A stretch of 34,089 nucleotides of DNA from Zhongshania aquatica (GTDB lineage Bacteria > Pseudomonadota > Gammaproteobacteria > Pseudomonadales > Spongiibacteraceae), in assembly GCF_027257955.1 (NCBI RefSeq), contig NZ_JANZNQ010000028.1, positions 1 through 34,089 on the forward strand, in the 5' to 3' direction. A model generated the notes under the pieces. The model ran no database searches. It was not told where the DNA came from and saw nothing but the letters and a program-made list of their open reading frames with translations. This document shows, piece by piece, positions 21,548 through 29,242 of the stretch. Position numbers and translations under genes: made by a program. Numbering within the stretch: position 1 is the first letter of the stretch; the number at the start of each line of letters is the position of its first letter.

Positions 21548-21802
21548 GTGAGTTGCTCTACGTGCAGAGCGGCCTGTTGCCGTTTGGAAGTGATGTTGAT
21601 TACCGAGACTGGTGTTCCTGAACAGTTTATTCAACGAGACGAGTGGGGTGGTGAGGTGATGGCGCGCTTAGATGATGGTTGGTGCGCGGCCTTAGATCGC
21701 AACACCATGTTGTGTACAATTTATGAAAATCGGCCCTATATTTGCCGTGAATTTGCAACTGGCTCCTATGAGTGTCTAGTCGAACGTGAAGTTATTATTT
21801 AA
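21548..21802 (+). CDS. YkgJ-family cysteine-cluster (Zn/Fe-chelating) protein
   Basis: Small cytoplasmic protein of the YkgJ (CxxCxxxCC) family, thought to bind zinc or an iron-sulfur cluster; biochemical role unknown. 84 residues from the GTG at 21548. The cluster motif CSTCRAACC is at residues 3-11 as read, with further Cys in GWCAA, MLCTIY, YICREF and YECL. The first Cys sits only two residues after the GTG, which is closer than expected. The frame is open upstream to an ATC codon at 21494 that has TAGAGGG at good spacing, so the real protein may be about 102 residues with a non-standard start. It meets the TPM gene tail to tail over a perfect palindrome. Confidence 0.8.
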   Translation: MSCSTCRAACCRLEVMLITETGVPEQFIQRDEWGGEVMARLDDGWCAALDRNTMLCTIYENRPYICREFATGSYECLVEREVII

Positions 21803-21812
21803 TAACTTCACG
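21785..21812. terminator. Perfect palindrome between convergent genes
   Basis: A 13-bp perfect inverted repeat CGTGAAGTTATTA / TAATAACTTCACG with a TT loop overlaps the end of the YkgJ-family gene and ends 9 bases before the stop of the TPM gene on the other strand. It probably ends transcription or blocks read-through from both sides; no long T run follows. Confidence 0.55.
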
Positions 21813-21820
21813 TAAGTGAG

Positions 21821-22435
21821 TTATATAATCACTAAATGATTGGGAAGTTCATTCTTTTCTTTGGTCGCAGGAATCTGACGTTGCAGTTCTTCTCCACAGC
21901 TTTCGACACATTCCACAAACCCTTTCGCAATATCACCTCGCCTTACCTGTTCAGTAAATCGCGTAACAATGGTCTGCCAGAACACATCGGGAATTTTCGC
22001 GGATATGCCTCTATCTACTAAAATTTCGACATAACGCTCTGCTTCAGAAACAAAAATTAACATCCCTGTTTCGCCGTCGGTATGGTGAAGGTTTTGTTCT
22101 AAAAACTGTCGACGCGCTAAATTACTTGCCCGCCAGAAACGTACGCGGCGGGGAATAAGTCGGCACTGCACGGCTGGTATTTTGAACAGCAAAGTTAATG
22201 CGATAAACAAACCCCACTGCGTCAAAATAAGCTCGTGGGGGCTTAGCCATTCTGGATAATAGTTAAGCGCGCCGGGCAGAAGTAAGGCTATTAAGCTTGC
22301 CCATAACAAGGGGATATAGTGATAGTTATCTGCTTGGCGGGCTAACACAGTTACTAACTCGGCGTCAGTCTGGCTTTCTACTTTTTGGATGGTATCGGCC
22401 AGCAATTGTTGTTCTTGATTGTTTAATAAAGACAT
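21821..22435 (-). CDS. TPM-domain membrane protein, second TPM gene of the lemA cluster
   Basis: 204 residues from the ATG at 22435 (upstream in-frame TTG at 22471 has no ribosome-binding sequence). The first about 35 residues start a TPM (DUF477, YgcG-like) fold. They are followed by two membrane helices (about 40-60 and 70-90) and then the rest of the TPM fold, with the typical phrases GETGMLIFVSEAERYVEILVD and DRGISAKI, and a FVECVESCGEEL helix. Unlike its neighbour it has no signal peptide and no glycine tail. TPM proteins often accompany LemA; the function is not settled. It is read from the same strand 59 bases after the first TPM gene and is probably in the same operon. Confidence 0.8.
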   Translation of the reverse strand: MSLLNNQEQQLLADTIQKVESQTDAELVTVLARQADNYHYIPLLWASLIALLLPGALNYYPEWLSPHELILTQWGLFIALTLLFKIPAVQCRLIPRRVRFWRASNLARRQFLEQNLHHTDGETGMLIFVSEAERYVEILVDRGISAKIPDVFWQTIVTRFTEQVRRGDIAKGFVECVESCGEELQRQIPATKEKNELPNHLVII

Positions 22436-22494
22436 AGCATTTTCCGTAAGATGTGTAGAGGTGTTGCGCAAATTGGTTTGCCTAGATGGCCTGG

Positions 22495-23271
22495 CTACCA
22501 GCCACCCGACGCACCGCCGCCACCAAATCCTCCGCCGCCACCGCCGAATCCACCACCAAAACCGCCACCGCCGAAACCTCCGCTGCTACGACCTAGGGCT
22601 GAGCCGATTAGCAAGCCACCGAGTAGGCCCCGACCACCTCGACCCCCACCCATAATCATGAAGAGCGCAATCAACAGCAACAGGCCGCCTAGTCTATTTG
22701 GTGCCTTATCTTTGTTGGTTTCCTCGGTCTTTTTAATGGCGGGAGCTTTGCCATCAATAATAAGCAGCATGGCGCTGACAGCAGATTTAACCCCACCATC
22801 AAAATCGCCAGATTTAAACGCTGGGCTTAGTATTTGTTGAATGATTTGTGCACTGCGCGCATCGGTGAGTAAGCCCTCGAGGCCATATCCCACTTCAATG
22901 CGCATTTTGCGCTCTTCTTTCGCGATAATAAGTAGGGCGCCATTATTTTTGTCCTTCTGACCAATACCCCAATGACGACCTAGCTGAAAGCCAAAGTCGC
23001 TGATCTCGTATCCCTGTAGATTGGGCAGAGTAACAACCACAATTTGATTGCCTGTGCGTTGCTCTTGAGCAGCAAGCTGCGTGTTTAGGTTTTGCTCGGT
23101 GACCTTTGATAGCATCTGGGCATTGTCTACCACGCGGCCAGTGAGCTTGGGGAACACCGGCTCCGCAGCGAGAGCTGACAAGCTAAGTAGCAGGCCAAAA
23201 AACAGAGTGATATGCTTTATATGGCAGCGAGTAACCTTAAGGGCAAAATGGTTTTTTATTACTTCAATCAT
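22495..23271 (-). CDS. TPM-domain protein (YgcG family) with signal peptide and glycine-rich tail
   Basis: Exported, membrane-anchored protein of 258 residues. A signal peptide (about 1-36, cut after ALAAE) precedes the TPM domain (about 42-165) with LTGRVVDNA, GNQIVVVTLP, NNGALLIIAKEERKMRIEVGYGLEG. A membrane helix lies near 193-208. The tail is almost only Gly, Phe and Ser, ending GGGASGGW; this tail is the mark of the YgcG/TPM family. It begins on the stop of lemA (TAATG overlap), so the two are translationally coupled. The function is unknown; family roles proposed include envelope stress and photosystem repair in plants. Confidence 0.9.
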   Translation of the reverse strand: MIEVIKNHFALKVTRCHIKHITLFFGLLLSLSALAAEPVFPKLTGRVVDNAQMLSKVTEQNLNTQLAAQEQRTGNQIVVVTLPNLQGYEISDFGFQLGRHWGIGQKDKNNGALLIIAKEERKMRIEVGYGLEGLLTDARSAQIIQQILSPAFKSGDFDGGVKSAVSAMLLIIDGKAPAIKKTEETNKDKAPNRLGGLLLLIALFMIMGGGRGGRGLLGGLLIGSALGRSSGGFGGGGFGGGFGGGGGGFGGGGASGGW

Positions 23272-23885
23272 TAAAACGTAACCTGTGGTGCTTGCTCAGC
23301 ATCAGGTGTTGTCGCTTTAAAGGTTTCACGTTCTTTCAGCTCGCTGTACATCACGCTATGCCAAATCTTGCCGGGAAAGGTGCGAATCTCAGTATTATAT
23401 TTACCGACCGCTAAAATAAAGTCGCGGCGCGCTACGCTAATCCGGTTTTCAGTACCTTCTAGTTGAGATTGCAGTGCTAAAAAGTTTTGATTGGATTTCA
23501 AATCGGGATAGCGCTCAGACACCACCATCAATCGGCTTAAGGCGCCGCTGAGCTGAGATTGCGCCGCTTCAAATTGTTGCAGCTTTTCGGGGTTATCGAG
23601 AATACTGGCATCTACCTGCATTGAGGTCGCTTTGGCTCTAGCCTCAACAACGGCAGTGAGGGTTTCCTGTTCTTGCGCGGCAAAACCCTTCACGGTCGAA
23701 ACGAGATTGGGAATGAGATCGGCGCGGCGCTGGTATTGGTTTTCAACTTGTGCCCAAGCGGCCTTGGCTTCTTCGTCTAAACGGGGAATATTGTTAATAC
23801 CGCAGCCCGAAAGTAAAAGGCTGGCAAACAGTAGAACTAATAGTGTGTAACTGCGGTGGGTAAAGGATGGAGTTGCAGTGTGCAT
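23271..23885 (-). CDS. lemA: LemA family lipoprotein
   Basis: 204 residues. A lipoprotein signal with lipobox LLSGC (Cys at about 28) is followed by the LemA helical domain: AWAQVENQYQRRADLIPNLV, ETLTAVVEARAKA, LKSNQNFLALQSQLEGTENRI and VGKYNTEIRTFPGKIW are all family signature stretches. The domain forms a four-helix bundle on the periplasmic side of the membrane. It is the first gene of a lemA-TPM-TPM operon; the function is unknown although lemA-TPM pairing is widespread. Confidence 0.93.
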   Translation of the reverse strand: MHTATPSFTHRSYTLLVLLFASLLLSGCGINNIPRLDEEAKAAWAQVENQYQRRADLIPNLVSTVKGFAAQEQETLTAVVEARAKATSMQVDASILDNPEKLQQFEAAQSQLSGALSRLMVVSERYPDLKSNQNFLALQSQLEGTENRISVARRDFILAVGKYNTEIRTFPGKIWHSVMYSELKERETFKATTPDAEQAPQVTF

Positions 23886-24006
23886 AATTCAGGTCTCATG
23901 AACAAACAGACCCTCATGGTAACACCCTAGACGATAGCCTGCAGTGGATGTGTATTCATGTACGTATCCCAGAGCTACTCCGTTGTGCGGAGGCATTTAT
24001 AAAAAG

Positions 24007-24708
24007 TTAGGGGAGGCTTACATAGGTTTTATTTAATAAGGCTTTTCTGCAATAAATGCTAAGCAGAATGACTGTGCAGAAAAAGGTGCTTGCGGGTATC
24101 CAAAGCGCGATGACGCCGTTCCACGCAAATGGCCCAGATTTAAAGAAGGGTATCAGCACCGCAGGTACATAAATTACGGCGGCCCAAATATTGAAAAAGC
24201 CAAGCCATCTGGGCATGAGCGGGCTGCTTGCCTTGTCTCTTAATATAGCGATACCGATGGCGAGATTTTGCATAATAAACGGCGAGACAATGGTGCCGAG
24301 TATTAACCATGCCATATCATTGAGTAACAAGATTAATTCTGGATCTCGACCCACTCTATAAGAAGCCGCCGCCCAAATCATCGGCGGCAAACAAAAAACA
24401 ATGAGTCCAACGGTTCCGCTTACCACTTGAGTTACCGCCATGATGGGCGCTTCGTCACCCTCTATGCGTTTCAACACAAGGTATAACACTGCAACCCACG
24501 GCGCATATAGCCCCGTAGACATCATGCAAAACATCATGCCCGCTCGAATCTGGGCAGCATTATTTATGTAAATTTCTGCAATTTCGTTGGCGGTTGATGA
24601 CGGTAAATGAGGGGGTAGAAAGCCTGCGATTAAAAACCAACCAAGAATGAAAACGGCGCCGAAGGCGAGGCCGCTCCATGCGCATATTAATGTAAATTTG
24701 GAGTTCAT
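24007..24708 (-). CDS. Multi-pass membrane protein, family not recognised
   Basis: I do not recognise this family. The ATG at 24708 (with AGGGAACAG upstream) gives 233 residues; the frame runs further upstream to 24828 but that part is polar and unlike a coding sequence. Six hydrophobic segments can be seen (about residues 10-30, 54-76, 87-107, 126-145, 165-185 and 200-222). The segment AEIYINNAAQIRAGMMFCMMSTGLYAPW in the middle is the most distinctive. It stands alone, with lemA downstream (gap 121 bases) on the same strand. Confidence 0.75.
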   Translation of the reverse strand: MNSKFTLICAWSGLAFGAVFILGWFLIAGFLPPHLPSSTANEIAEIYINNAAQIRAGMMFCMMSTGLYAPWVAVLYLVLKRIEGDEAPIMAVTQVVSGTVGLIVFCLPPMIWAAASYRVGRDPELILLLNDMAWLILGTIVSPFIMQNLAIGIAILRDKASSPLMPRWLGFFNIWAAVIYVPAVLIPFFKSGPFAWNGVIALWIPASTFFCTVILLSIYCRKALLNKTYVSLP

Positions 24709-25025
24709 TGCGCTGTTCCCTGCGTTATTGCCAAGCCGTGTTTGTGTCACAGCTATCGGCGGAGTCACTTGTGATTGCCTAGTATGCGGATGGCACTTAG
24801 GCAAAGAGATAAACGTTATTATTTGCACTTGAATGGCATGTTAACGCGTCAACAAAAGATGTCAAACGGAAACTGTTTATAAATAGAAATGATTTGACGA
24901 CGATTCCGCGGCCGAGTAGACGCGATGCGTTAATACCATTGGTGAATGACGTGAACGCGACGAGACAGGGTTTTTCGAGCGCATTGGACGCACGCCATAA
25001 TGCGTCCTCTATTAAGGGGAGTGTA
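24709..25025. other. Intergenic region upstream of the unrecognised membrane protein
   Basis: 317 bases between two minus-strand genes. A 7-bp inverted repeat GGACGCA / TGCGTCC with an 8-base loop sits at 24986-25007, just past the stop of the ATP-grasp gene, but no T run follows it. An overlapping 139-codon frame here reads as a shadow. Nothing else is evident. Confidence 0.5.
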
Positions 25026-25913
25026 TTACGCGGCGCGGCGTGGGCGCTTCCTACCGTTGGCTGGTGCTTTGGGGAAATTCGGCTGAGTTGGCTCTTGCTT
25101 GCGATGTAGGTAATTGATAATCGCTTCGCGAATCTTTTGATCGCCGCCTGCGATGCCTTGGTTGCCAAAGAGTCGATTAAATTCAAATACATAGGGGTGA
25201 TCGCCAACCATGGCAATATCGAAGCCCGCGTGGTCGATATCCAAACTTTTCGCTAGATGAAGGGCAAGGTCAATGGCTTGTGTTGGCACCGGACTTTGAT
25301 CAATAACACCGCCTTTGGCGACATTATTGTAAAAGCCTTGGTCTGATTGAAGCCGCCAATAGGCGCAAACGACTTGGTCGCCAATAATTACTACCCGGAT
25401 ATCGCGGTTAATTGGCAGGTATTCCTGCACATACAAAATATCTGTGCGCTCTAAATACGCTTTCCAATCACTGCGATTATTAATCAGCCACACGCCGCTG
25501 CCTTGCGATGCTTTGGGGAGCTTGGCTACAAAGGGGTGAAGCATTAAGTCCCACAACGCATCAGCGTTGCTGGGGGTATGGGCGCGAATTTCGGTTTGGG
25601 GGATATTGGCTGGCGCCACCATCTCAAAGGCGCGGGTCATTTCAATCTTGTTGTGGCCCAACAAGTAACTCGCCTGACTTGGAAAGACCTTGGCTTTGAG
25701 ACCATAAATAAGGGCGTTGAGCTGCCAATACTCTGGATACAGCACCCAGTTTGCATTAGTGATGTCATCTTTGTGCTTAAAGATGTTTTCGGGTTTGAGC
25801 TGTAAAGTGTCGCTAAAACCGAGGGTGCGAAAAACGTCGAAAGATATCCACGCCATGATTGCATACAAGAAATTGAGGTGCGCCTTTTTACGGCTAAACA
25901 CGAACTTCGTCAA
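25026..25913 (-). CDS. RimK-like ATP-grasp ligase
   Basis: Member of the ATP-grasp superfamily that joins a carboxylate (as an acyl-phosphate) to an amine; the substrate is unknown. 295 residues. The ATP-grasp fold runs from about 90 to 265: the ATP-binding Lys in PFVAKLPKASQGSGVWL, LYVQEYLPINRDIRVVIIGD, the Ala/Gly loop in NNVAKGG, AGFDIAM, and the Mg-binding Glu and Asn in VFEFNRLFGNQGI. In RimK proper the last block reads EVNSSPG, so this is a diverged subfamily. The C-terminus is a basic tail (RKRPRRAA). The TTG at 25913 is the longest start; a start at GTG 25901 or ATG 25856 is possible and none has a good ribosome-binding site. It follows the DUF2959 gene by 39 bases. Confidence 0.8.
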   Translation of the reverse strand: MTKFVFSRKKAHLNFLYAIMAWISFDVFRTLGFSDTLQLKPENIFKHKDDITNANWVLYPEYWQLNALIYGLKAKVFPSQASYLLGHNKIEMTRAFEMVAPANIPQTEIRAHTPSNADALWDLMLHPFVAKLPKASQGSGVWLINNRSDWKAYLERTDILYVQEYLPINRDIRVVIIGDQVVCAYWRLQSDQGFYNNVAKGGVIDQSPVPTQAIDLALHLAKSLDIDHAGFDIAMVGDHPYVFEFNRLFGNQGIAGGDQKIREAIINYLHRKQEPTQPNFPKAPANGRKRPRRAA

Positions 25914-25952
25914 TAGACCGAATCTGGCATTTATTGGCTTTGTCGAGAGGCC

Positions 25953-26594
25953 TTATTTTAATTGCTTAATAAACGCGTCGGATTCAGTAATGGCCTTTTC
26001 CATCGCGCTTATTAATTGCTGCACATCGCGGTCAATACCTGCCAGCTCACCTTTGAGGGCGCCGATCGCCGACGCATTGAGGTTATGTTTAAGGTAGAGC
26101 ACATTGTCGCGCAGCGCGTTTAAGACAGGGTCGATGCTTTTTTCTGCGCGGCGCATGGATTTTATCAAGGCGCTGTATTGGCGTTTGGTGGCTTGTAGTT
26201 TATTGGCGCTGTCGGCACGTAGACGGTCATTGGTATAGAGCTTGAGTTCGTCCTGCCACTCTTCAAACAAGGCCTCGGCAACCGACTCTACGCTATTGAT
26301 TCTGTCGGTCACTTCCTTGGCGGCGGCTTCACTGTCTTCAAACTCGTTATTCAAGCGATTGTAATGACTTTCTAAATTGCCACCATCAAAACTCACCACC
26401 GAGCGAAACTCAGTTAGGGCATCTTTAAATTGCTCCTGCGCGTCTTCCTGGGCTTCTTTGGCTTCTCCAACCCGATCAACCAATATATCGCGCTTATGCA
26501 CACCGACTTTTTCCATGGCATTGTAATAGGTGGATTCACAGCCGCTCATGGAAATGACGGCGGTAAAAGCGACAAGCAGCATAAAAAATCGCAT
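25953..26594 (-). CDS. DUF2959 lipoprotein
   Basis: 213 residues from the ATG at 26594, which has AGGACA upstream; the longer frame is not needed. A lipoprotein signal peptide ends with MSGC (Cys about 19). The mature part is almost all helical and coiled, with the DUF2959 hallmarks YYNAMEKVGVHKRDILVDRV and AQEDAQEQFKDALTEF and SMRRAEKSIDPVLNALRDNVLYLKHNLNA. It is widespread in marine gammaproteobacteria and uncharacterised. It probably shares a transcript with the ATP-grasp gene. Confidence 0.88.
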   Translation of the reverse strand: MRFFMLLVAFTAVISMSGCESTYYNAMEKVGVHKRDILVDRVGEAKEAQEDAQEQFKDALTEFRSVVSFDGGNLESHYNRLNNEFEDSEAAAKEVTDRINSVESVAEALFEEWQDELKLYTNDRLRADSANKLQATKRQYSALIKSMRRAEKSIDPVLNALRDNVLYLKHNLNASAIGALKGELAGIDRDVQQLISAMEKAITESDAFIKQLK

Positions 26595-26657
26595 GGGGTG
26601 TCCTAGGGCGGTATTGATTATGAACCTAATGGTAGCTTGCATGGGGTGGTGCGGCAA

Positions 26658-26686
26658 ATTATCGGTAAGTGTTAATTGCCGATAAT
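26658..26686. other. Strong hairpin between mtgA and the DUF2959 gene
   Basis: An 11-bp stem ATTATCGGTAA / TTGCCGATAAT (one G-T pair), 7-base loop, sits between the mtgA stop and the DUF2959 start on the same strand. Only two T residues follow on the minus strand. It may end the mtgA transcript or act on the leader of the DUF2959 gene. Confidence 0.45.
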
Positions 26687-26747
26687 GACTATAAAATAGC
26701 GTTTTTCAAGGGCACCTCGTACGATTCAGATACCTATAGTCAGGCAA

Positions 26748-27443
26748 CTACTCCAAACCAGCCAGCCAAGCGTGACCTCCCAACATGCGCTGCTGAGCAA
26801 GATTCCAATTGGCGCGCTCTATCAAATGCGGCGCGGGTTTGGCGGGTTTGTAATTCAGTGGACTGGGTAGGGCAGACGCGAGCAGCGCGGACTGCCAACG
26901 AGATAGTTGCGCTGCGGAGACGCCAAAGTGGTGACGACTGGCCGCCTCCAAACCAAATACACCGTCGCCCCATTCCGCGATGTTCAAATAGACTTCTAAA
27001 ATTCGTTGTTTCGGCCAGCACAGCTCTACGAGTCCGGTGAACCAAACCTCTAAGCCTTTGCGTACCCAGCTACGACTCGTCCACAGATACATATTGCGGG
27101 CAACCTGCTGACTGATTGTGCTGGCGCCGCGAAGTTCTCCGCGACGCTCGCGCTCGGCAATGGCTTTCTTAATGGCGTTAACGTCGATACCGTGATGGTG
27201 GGGAAAATTTTGATCCTCAGACACAACGGCTGCCAGTGCGGCATGACGTGGTATCTCATTCCAATTTAGCCAATGTTTGTCTAAGTGATAATCTGAGCCA
27301 CGTTGCTGCCAGCTGCGTTCCAGCATGACCATGCTGACCGGAGGATTGATCCAGCGAAATGGCAATACTAGCGCGATACTAAGCAACACTAAGATGAGTG
27401 ATGCGCGTAAAATCAGTCGTGCTATTCCTGTTGTATTCGCCAT
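26748..27443 (-). CDS. mtgA: Monofunctional biosynthetic peptidoglycan glycosyltransferase
   Basis: Polymerises lipid II into glycan strands in the periplasm (GT51 family). 231 residues. There is one N-terminal membrane anchor (about 8-30), then the GT51 motifs: EDQNFPHHHGID (76-87, catalytic Glu76), GASTISQQVARN (106-117), RKGLE (128-132) and ILEVYLN (148-154). There is no transpeptidase domain, as in MtgA rather than PBP1. Start ATG at 27443 has CGGAGCGGAG upstream. Confidence 0.95.
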   Translation of the reverse strand: MANTTGIARLILRASLILVLLSIALVLPFRWINPPVSMVMLERSWQQRGSDYHLDKHWLNWNEIPRHAALAAVVSEDQNFPHHHGIDVNAIKKAIAERERRGELRGASTISQQVARNMYLWTSRSWVRKGLEVWFTGLVELCWPKQRILEVYLNIAEWGDGVFGLEAASRHHFGVSAAQLSRWQSALLASALPSPLNYKPAKPAPHLIERANWNLAQQRMLGGHAWLAGLE

Positions 27444-27483
27444 GCTCCGCTCCGCAGTGAGATCTACACCTTCCGTTTGTGCG

Positions 27484-27509
27484 CGATAAGATCTGACTAT
27501 GTCTTATCG
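27484..27509. other. Inverted repeat upstream of mtgA
   Basis: A perfect 8-bp dyad CGATAAGA / TCTTATCG with a 10-base spacer, about 40 bases upstream of the mtgA start. It could be an operator for mtgA or part of the terminator of the preceding gene. Only the symmetry is seen. Confidence 0.35.
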
Positions 27510-27672
27510 GCATACTTTGACGACGTAGTTACCTATTGGTTGCATCGCCGCCACAGAACAAACTAGCCTGTCGCTGAGACGACACCTCAAAAAGACAGGA
27601 AATCACATCTTATTGATCAGATATAGCGGGCATCCATTGAATGTCGTATAGAAGTGGTTCAGCGGTGTGTAG

Positions 27673-27693
27673 ATGCTGGATCAAGTCCAGCAT
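27673..27693. repeat. Palindromic dispersed repeat
   Basis: An 8-bp arm ATGCTGGA / TCCAGCAT around TCAAG, followed by GACA, is the common proteobacterial intergenic repeat whose false translation gives the peptide LDQVQHD. It sits between a spermidine-synthase-like gene and mtgA, as such repeats usually do at gene ends. Repeat identity is from memory of this motif; no other copy was found in the window. Confidence 0.6.
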
Positions 27694-27708
27694 GACAAGG
27701 CGTTTCCC

Positions 27709-28434
27709 TTACTCCGTCTTTACACAAACATAGACCGAGTTGGTAGATTTGCCATTTTGAAATGGATTATAAAAAGACACCACATGCGAAGTGACGTGTT
27801 CAAAAACCGTCTTCAACAAGGTTTCAAAGCTTTCTTCGGGCAAATTTTGCGACCACATCGCGAATACACCCTTTGGCTTTAGCTGCTCAGCCATGAGCGC
27901 GAGATTTTCGGTGGTATAAAAACGGGCGTTGGTGGCATTTAAAAATTCCGTGGGGGAGTGGTCGATGTCCAATAAAATGGCATCAAACTTTTTTCCATCG
28001 CTGAGCGGATCAAAGCCTGTGCTGGGCCTGATCGCCAGGTCGAAAAAACTGCCGAGTACATAGCGGTTCCTAGCATCGGCATTGAGGATTTTGCCTAGAG
28101 GAACCAGCTCATCTTTATGCCAGCCAATAACCGTATCTAAAGCGTCTACTACCAGCAGCTCACCAATCCGCTGGTCTTTCAGCGCGGCCACGGCGGTGTA
28201 GCCTAAACCCAAACCACCGACCACAACACTGAGATTGTCCCCCTGAACCGCCGCTAGTCCAAGGGTCGATAGAGCCTCTTCCGCATCTACAAACATACTC
28301 GACATTAAAAATTCGTCGCCTAATTTAACCTCGTAAATATCTCTGTCGCCAAAGGCAGGCATGCGCCGTCTGCGCAGGGAAATGTCACCTAGGGGTGAGG
28401 TTTGGCTATCAATTTCTTCAAATAATGCGGCCAC
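27709..28434 (-). CDS. Spermidine-synthase-like methyltransferase-fold protein
   Basis: 241 residues with a class I SAM-binding Rossmann fold related to polyamine aminopropyltransferases. The glycine loop GGLGLGYT is at 73-80, an acidic strand end is VVDALDTVIGWH, and the LLDIDHSPTEFL stretch sits where the catalytic Asp of SpeE would be. The usual DSTDPIGPA phrase is absent, so true spermidine synthase activity is doubtful. GTG start at 28434 with AAGGCAG upstream. Its role is unknown. Confidence 0.75.
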   Translation of the reverse strand: MAALFEEIDSQTSPLGDISLRRRRMPAFGDRDIYEVKLGDEFLMSSMFVDAEEALSTLGLAAVQGDNLSVVVGGLGLGYTAVAALKDQRIGELLVVDALDTVIGWHKDELVPLGKILNADARNRYVLGSFFDLAIRPSTGFDPLSDGKKFDAILLDIDHSPTEFLNATNARFYTTENLALMAEQLKPKGVFAMWSQNLPEESFETLLKTVFEHVTSHVVSFYNPFQNGKSTNSVYVCVKTE

Positions 28435-28526
28435 GCTTTAGCTGCCTTTGTGAGTTATTAGACTGAGACCCGAAGCTCTATAATTCGCTAAACTGCGATA
28501 CAGCTAAGGTCGGACTCGAATTTGGT

Positions 28527-29096
28527 TCAAATTCGCTTCTGCATAAGCAGGCCGCTGTAAAACCGTCGACGTGGTAAAAGATCTGGGCCGTCATACACAT
28601 TCTTAACATCAGACACCGAATAGACAGCACTGGGATCGAGGGTTTTTATTGACTGGATAAGTGTGGCGATATTGCGTCGCTTTTCGACAATAAACAGCAC
28701 TTCAACAGGATGTGCCTCCCCCATATCGCCATCAATCGACACCACTTTAAATCTCATTTCGCGTAGTTTGTCTGCGAGTACATCGCGGTTGAATGAGATA
28801 CAGCGAATTAATTCTTTACCAATTGCAAAGCGGCTTTCTATGGTTATACCCACATAATTGCCTACCGCAAACCCGCTGGCGTAGGCGACGGCGAGGTACC
28901 AGTGGTCAAGGTTTGTCAAAACCTGCCGTGCAGCAATTAACCAAATCATGATTTCGAAAAATCCGATGACAGAGGCCAAGAGTTTATTGCCACGAAAAAC
29001 CACAATGGTGCGAAAAGTGCCAAGGGATACATCGGCAACCCGAGCAAAAAATATGAGGGGGACTAATAGAAACGGATATTCCAGCAATAAATCCAT
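28527..29096 (-). CDS. UPF0316 (DUF2179/DUF5698) membrane protein
   Basis: 189 residues from the ATG at 29096, which has a full AAGGAG site 7 bases upstream; this rules out the longer frame. Three N-terminal membrane helices (about 5-25, 35-55 and 60-80) hold the family phrases RVADVSLGTFRTIVVFRG and YASGFAVGNYVGI. A C-terminal DUF2179 soluble domain follows (about 110-175) with VEVLFIVEKRR and YSVSDVKNVY. The DUF2179 domain is expected to bind a small ligand in other proteins (e.g. YitT-type). Transport or signalling role unknown. Confidence 0.88.
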   Translation of the reverse strand: MDLLLEYPFLLVPLIFFARVADVSLGTFRTIVVFRGNKLLASVIGFFEIMIWLIAARQVLTNLDHWYLAVAYASGFAVGNYVGITIESRFAIGKELIRCISFNRDVLADKLREMRFKVVSIDGDMGEAHPVEVLFIVEKRRNIATLIQSIKTLDPSAVYSVSDVKNVYDGPDLLPRRRFYSGLLMQKRI

Positions 29097-29242
29097 GGGG
29101 ACTGCTCCTTGTTGGTAGCCATTGAAACATAGGGCTTTGCACAAGGGCAGATAAAACACGAATAGTTAAAACGGGCAGTTCAAATACTGAATGGCGTTGT
29201 CGTAAGACCGCGCCAGCACGTCGGTGTTTGAGTGAATGACGG

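Noticed and set aside
22419-22840. Plus-strand proline- and histidine-rich frames
   Set aside because: They are the antisense reading of the glycine-rich tail of the TPM protein.
24797-25216. 139-codon minus-strand frame overlapping the ATP-grasp gene end
   Set aside because: It overlaps a well-supported gene on the same strand in another frame, has no recognisable motif, and has no ribosome-binding site.
27673-27882. Plus-strand frame beginning LDQVQHD
   Set aside because: This start is the known false translation of a palindromic intergenic repeat; the rest lies antisense to the spermidine-synthase-like gene.
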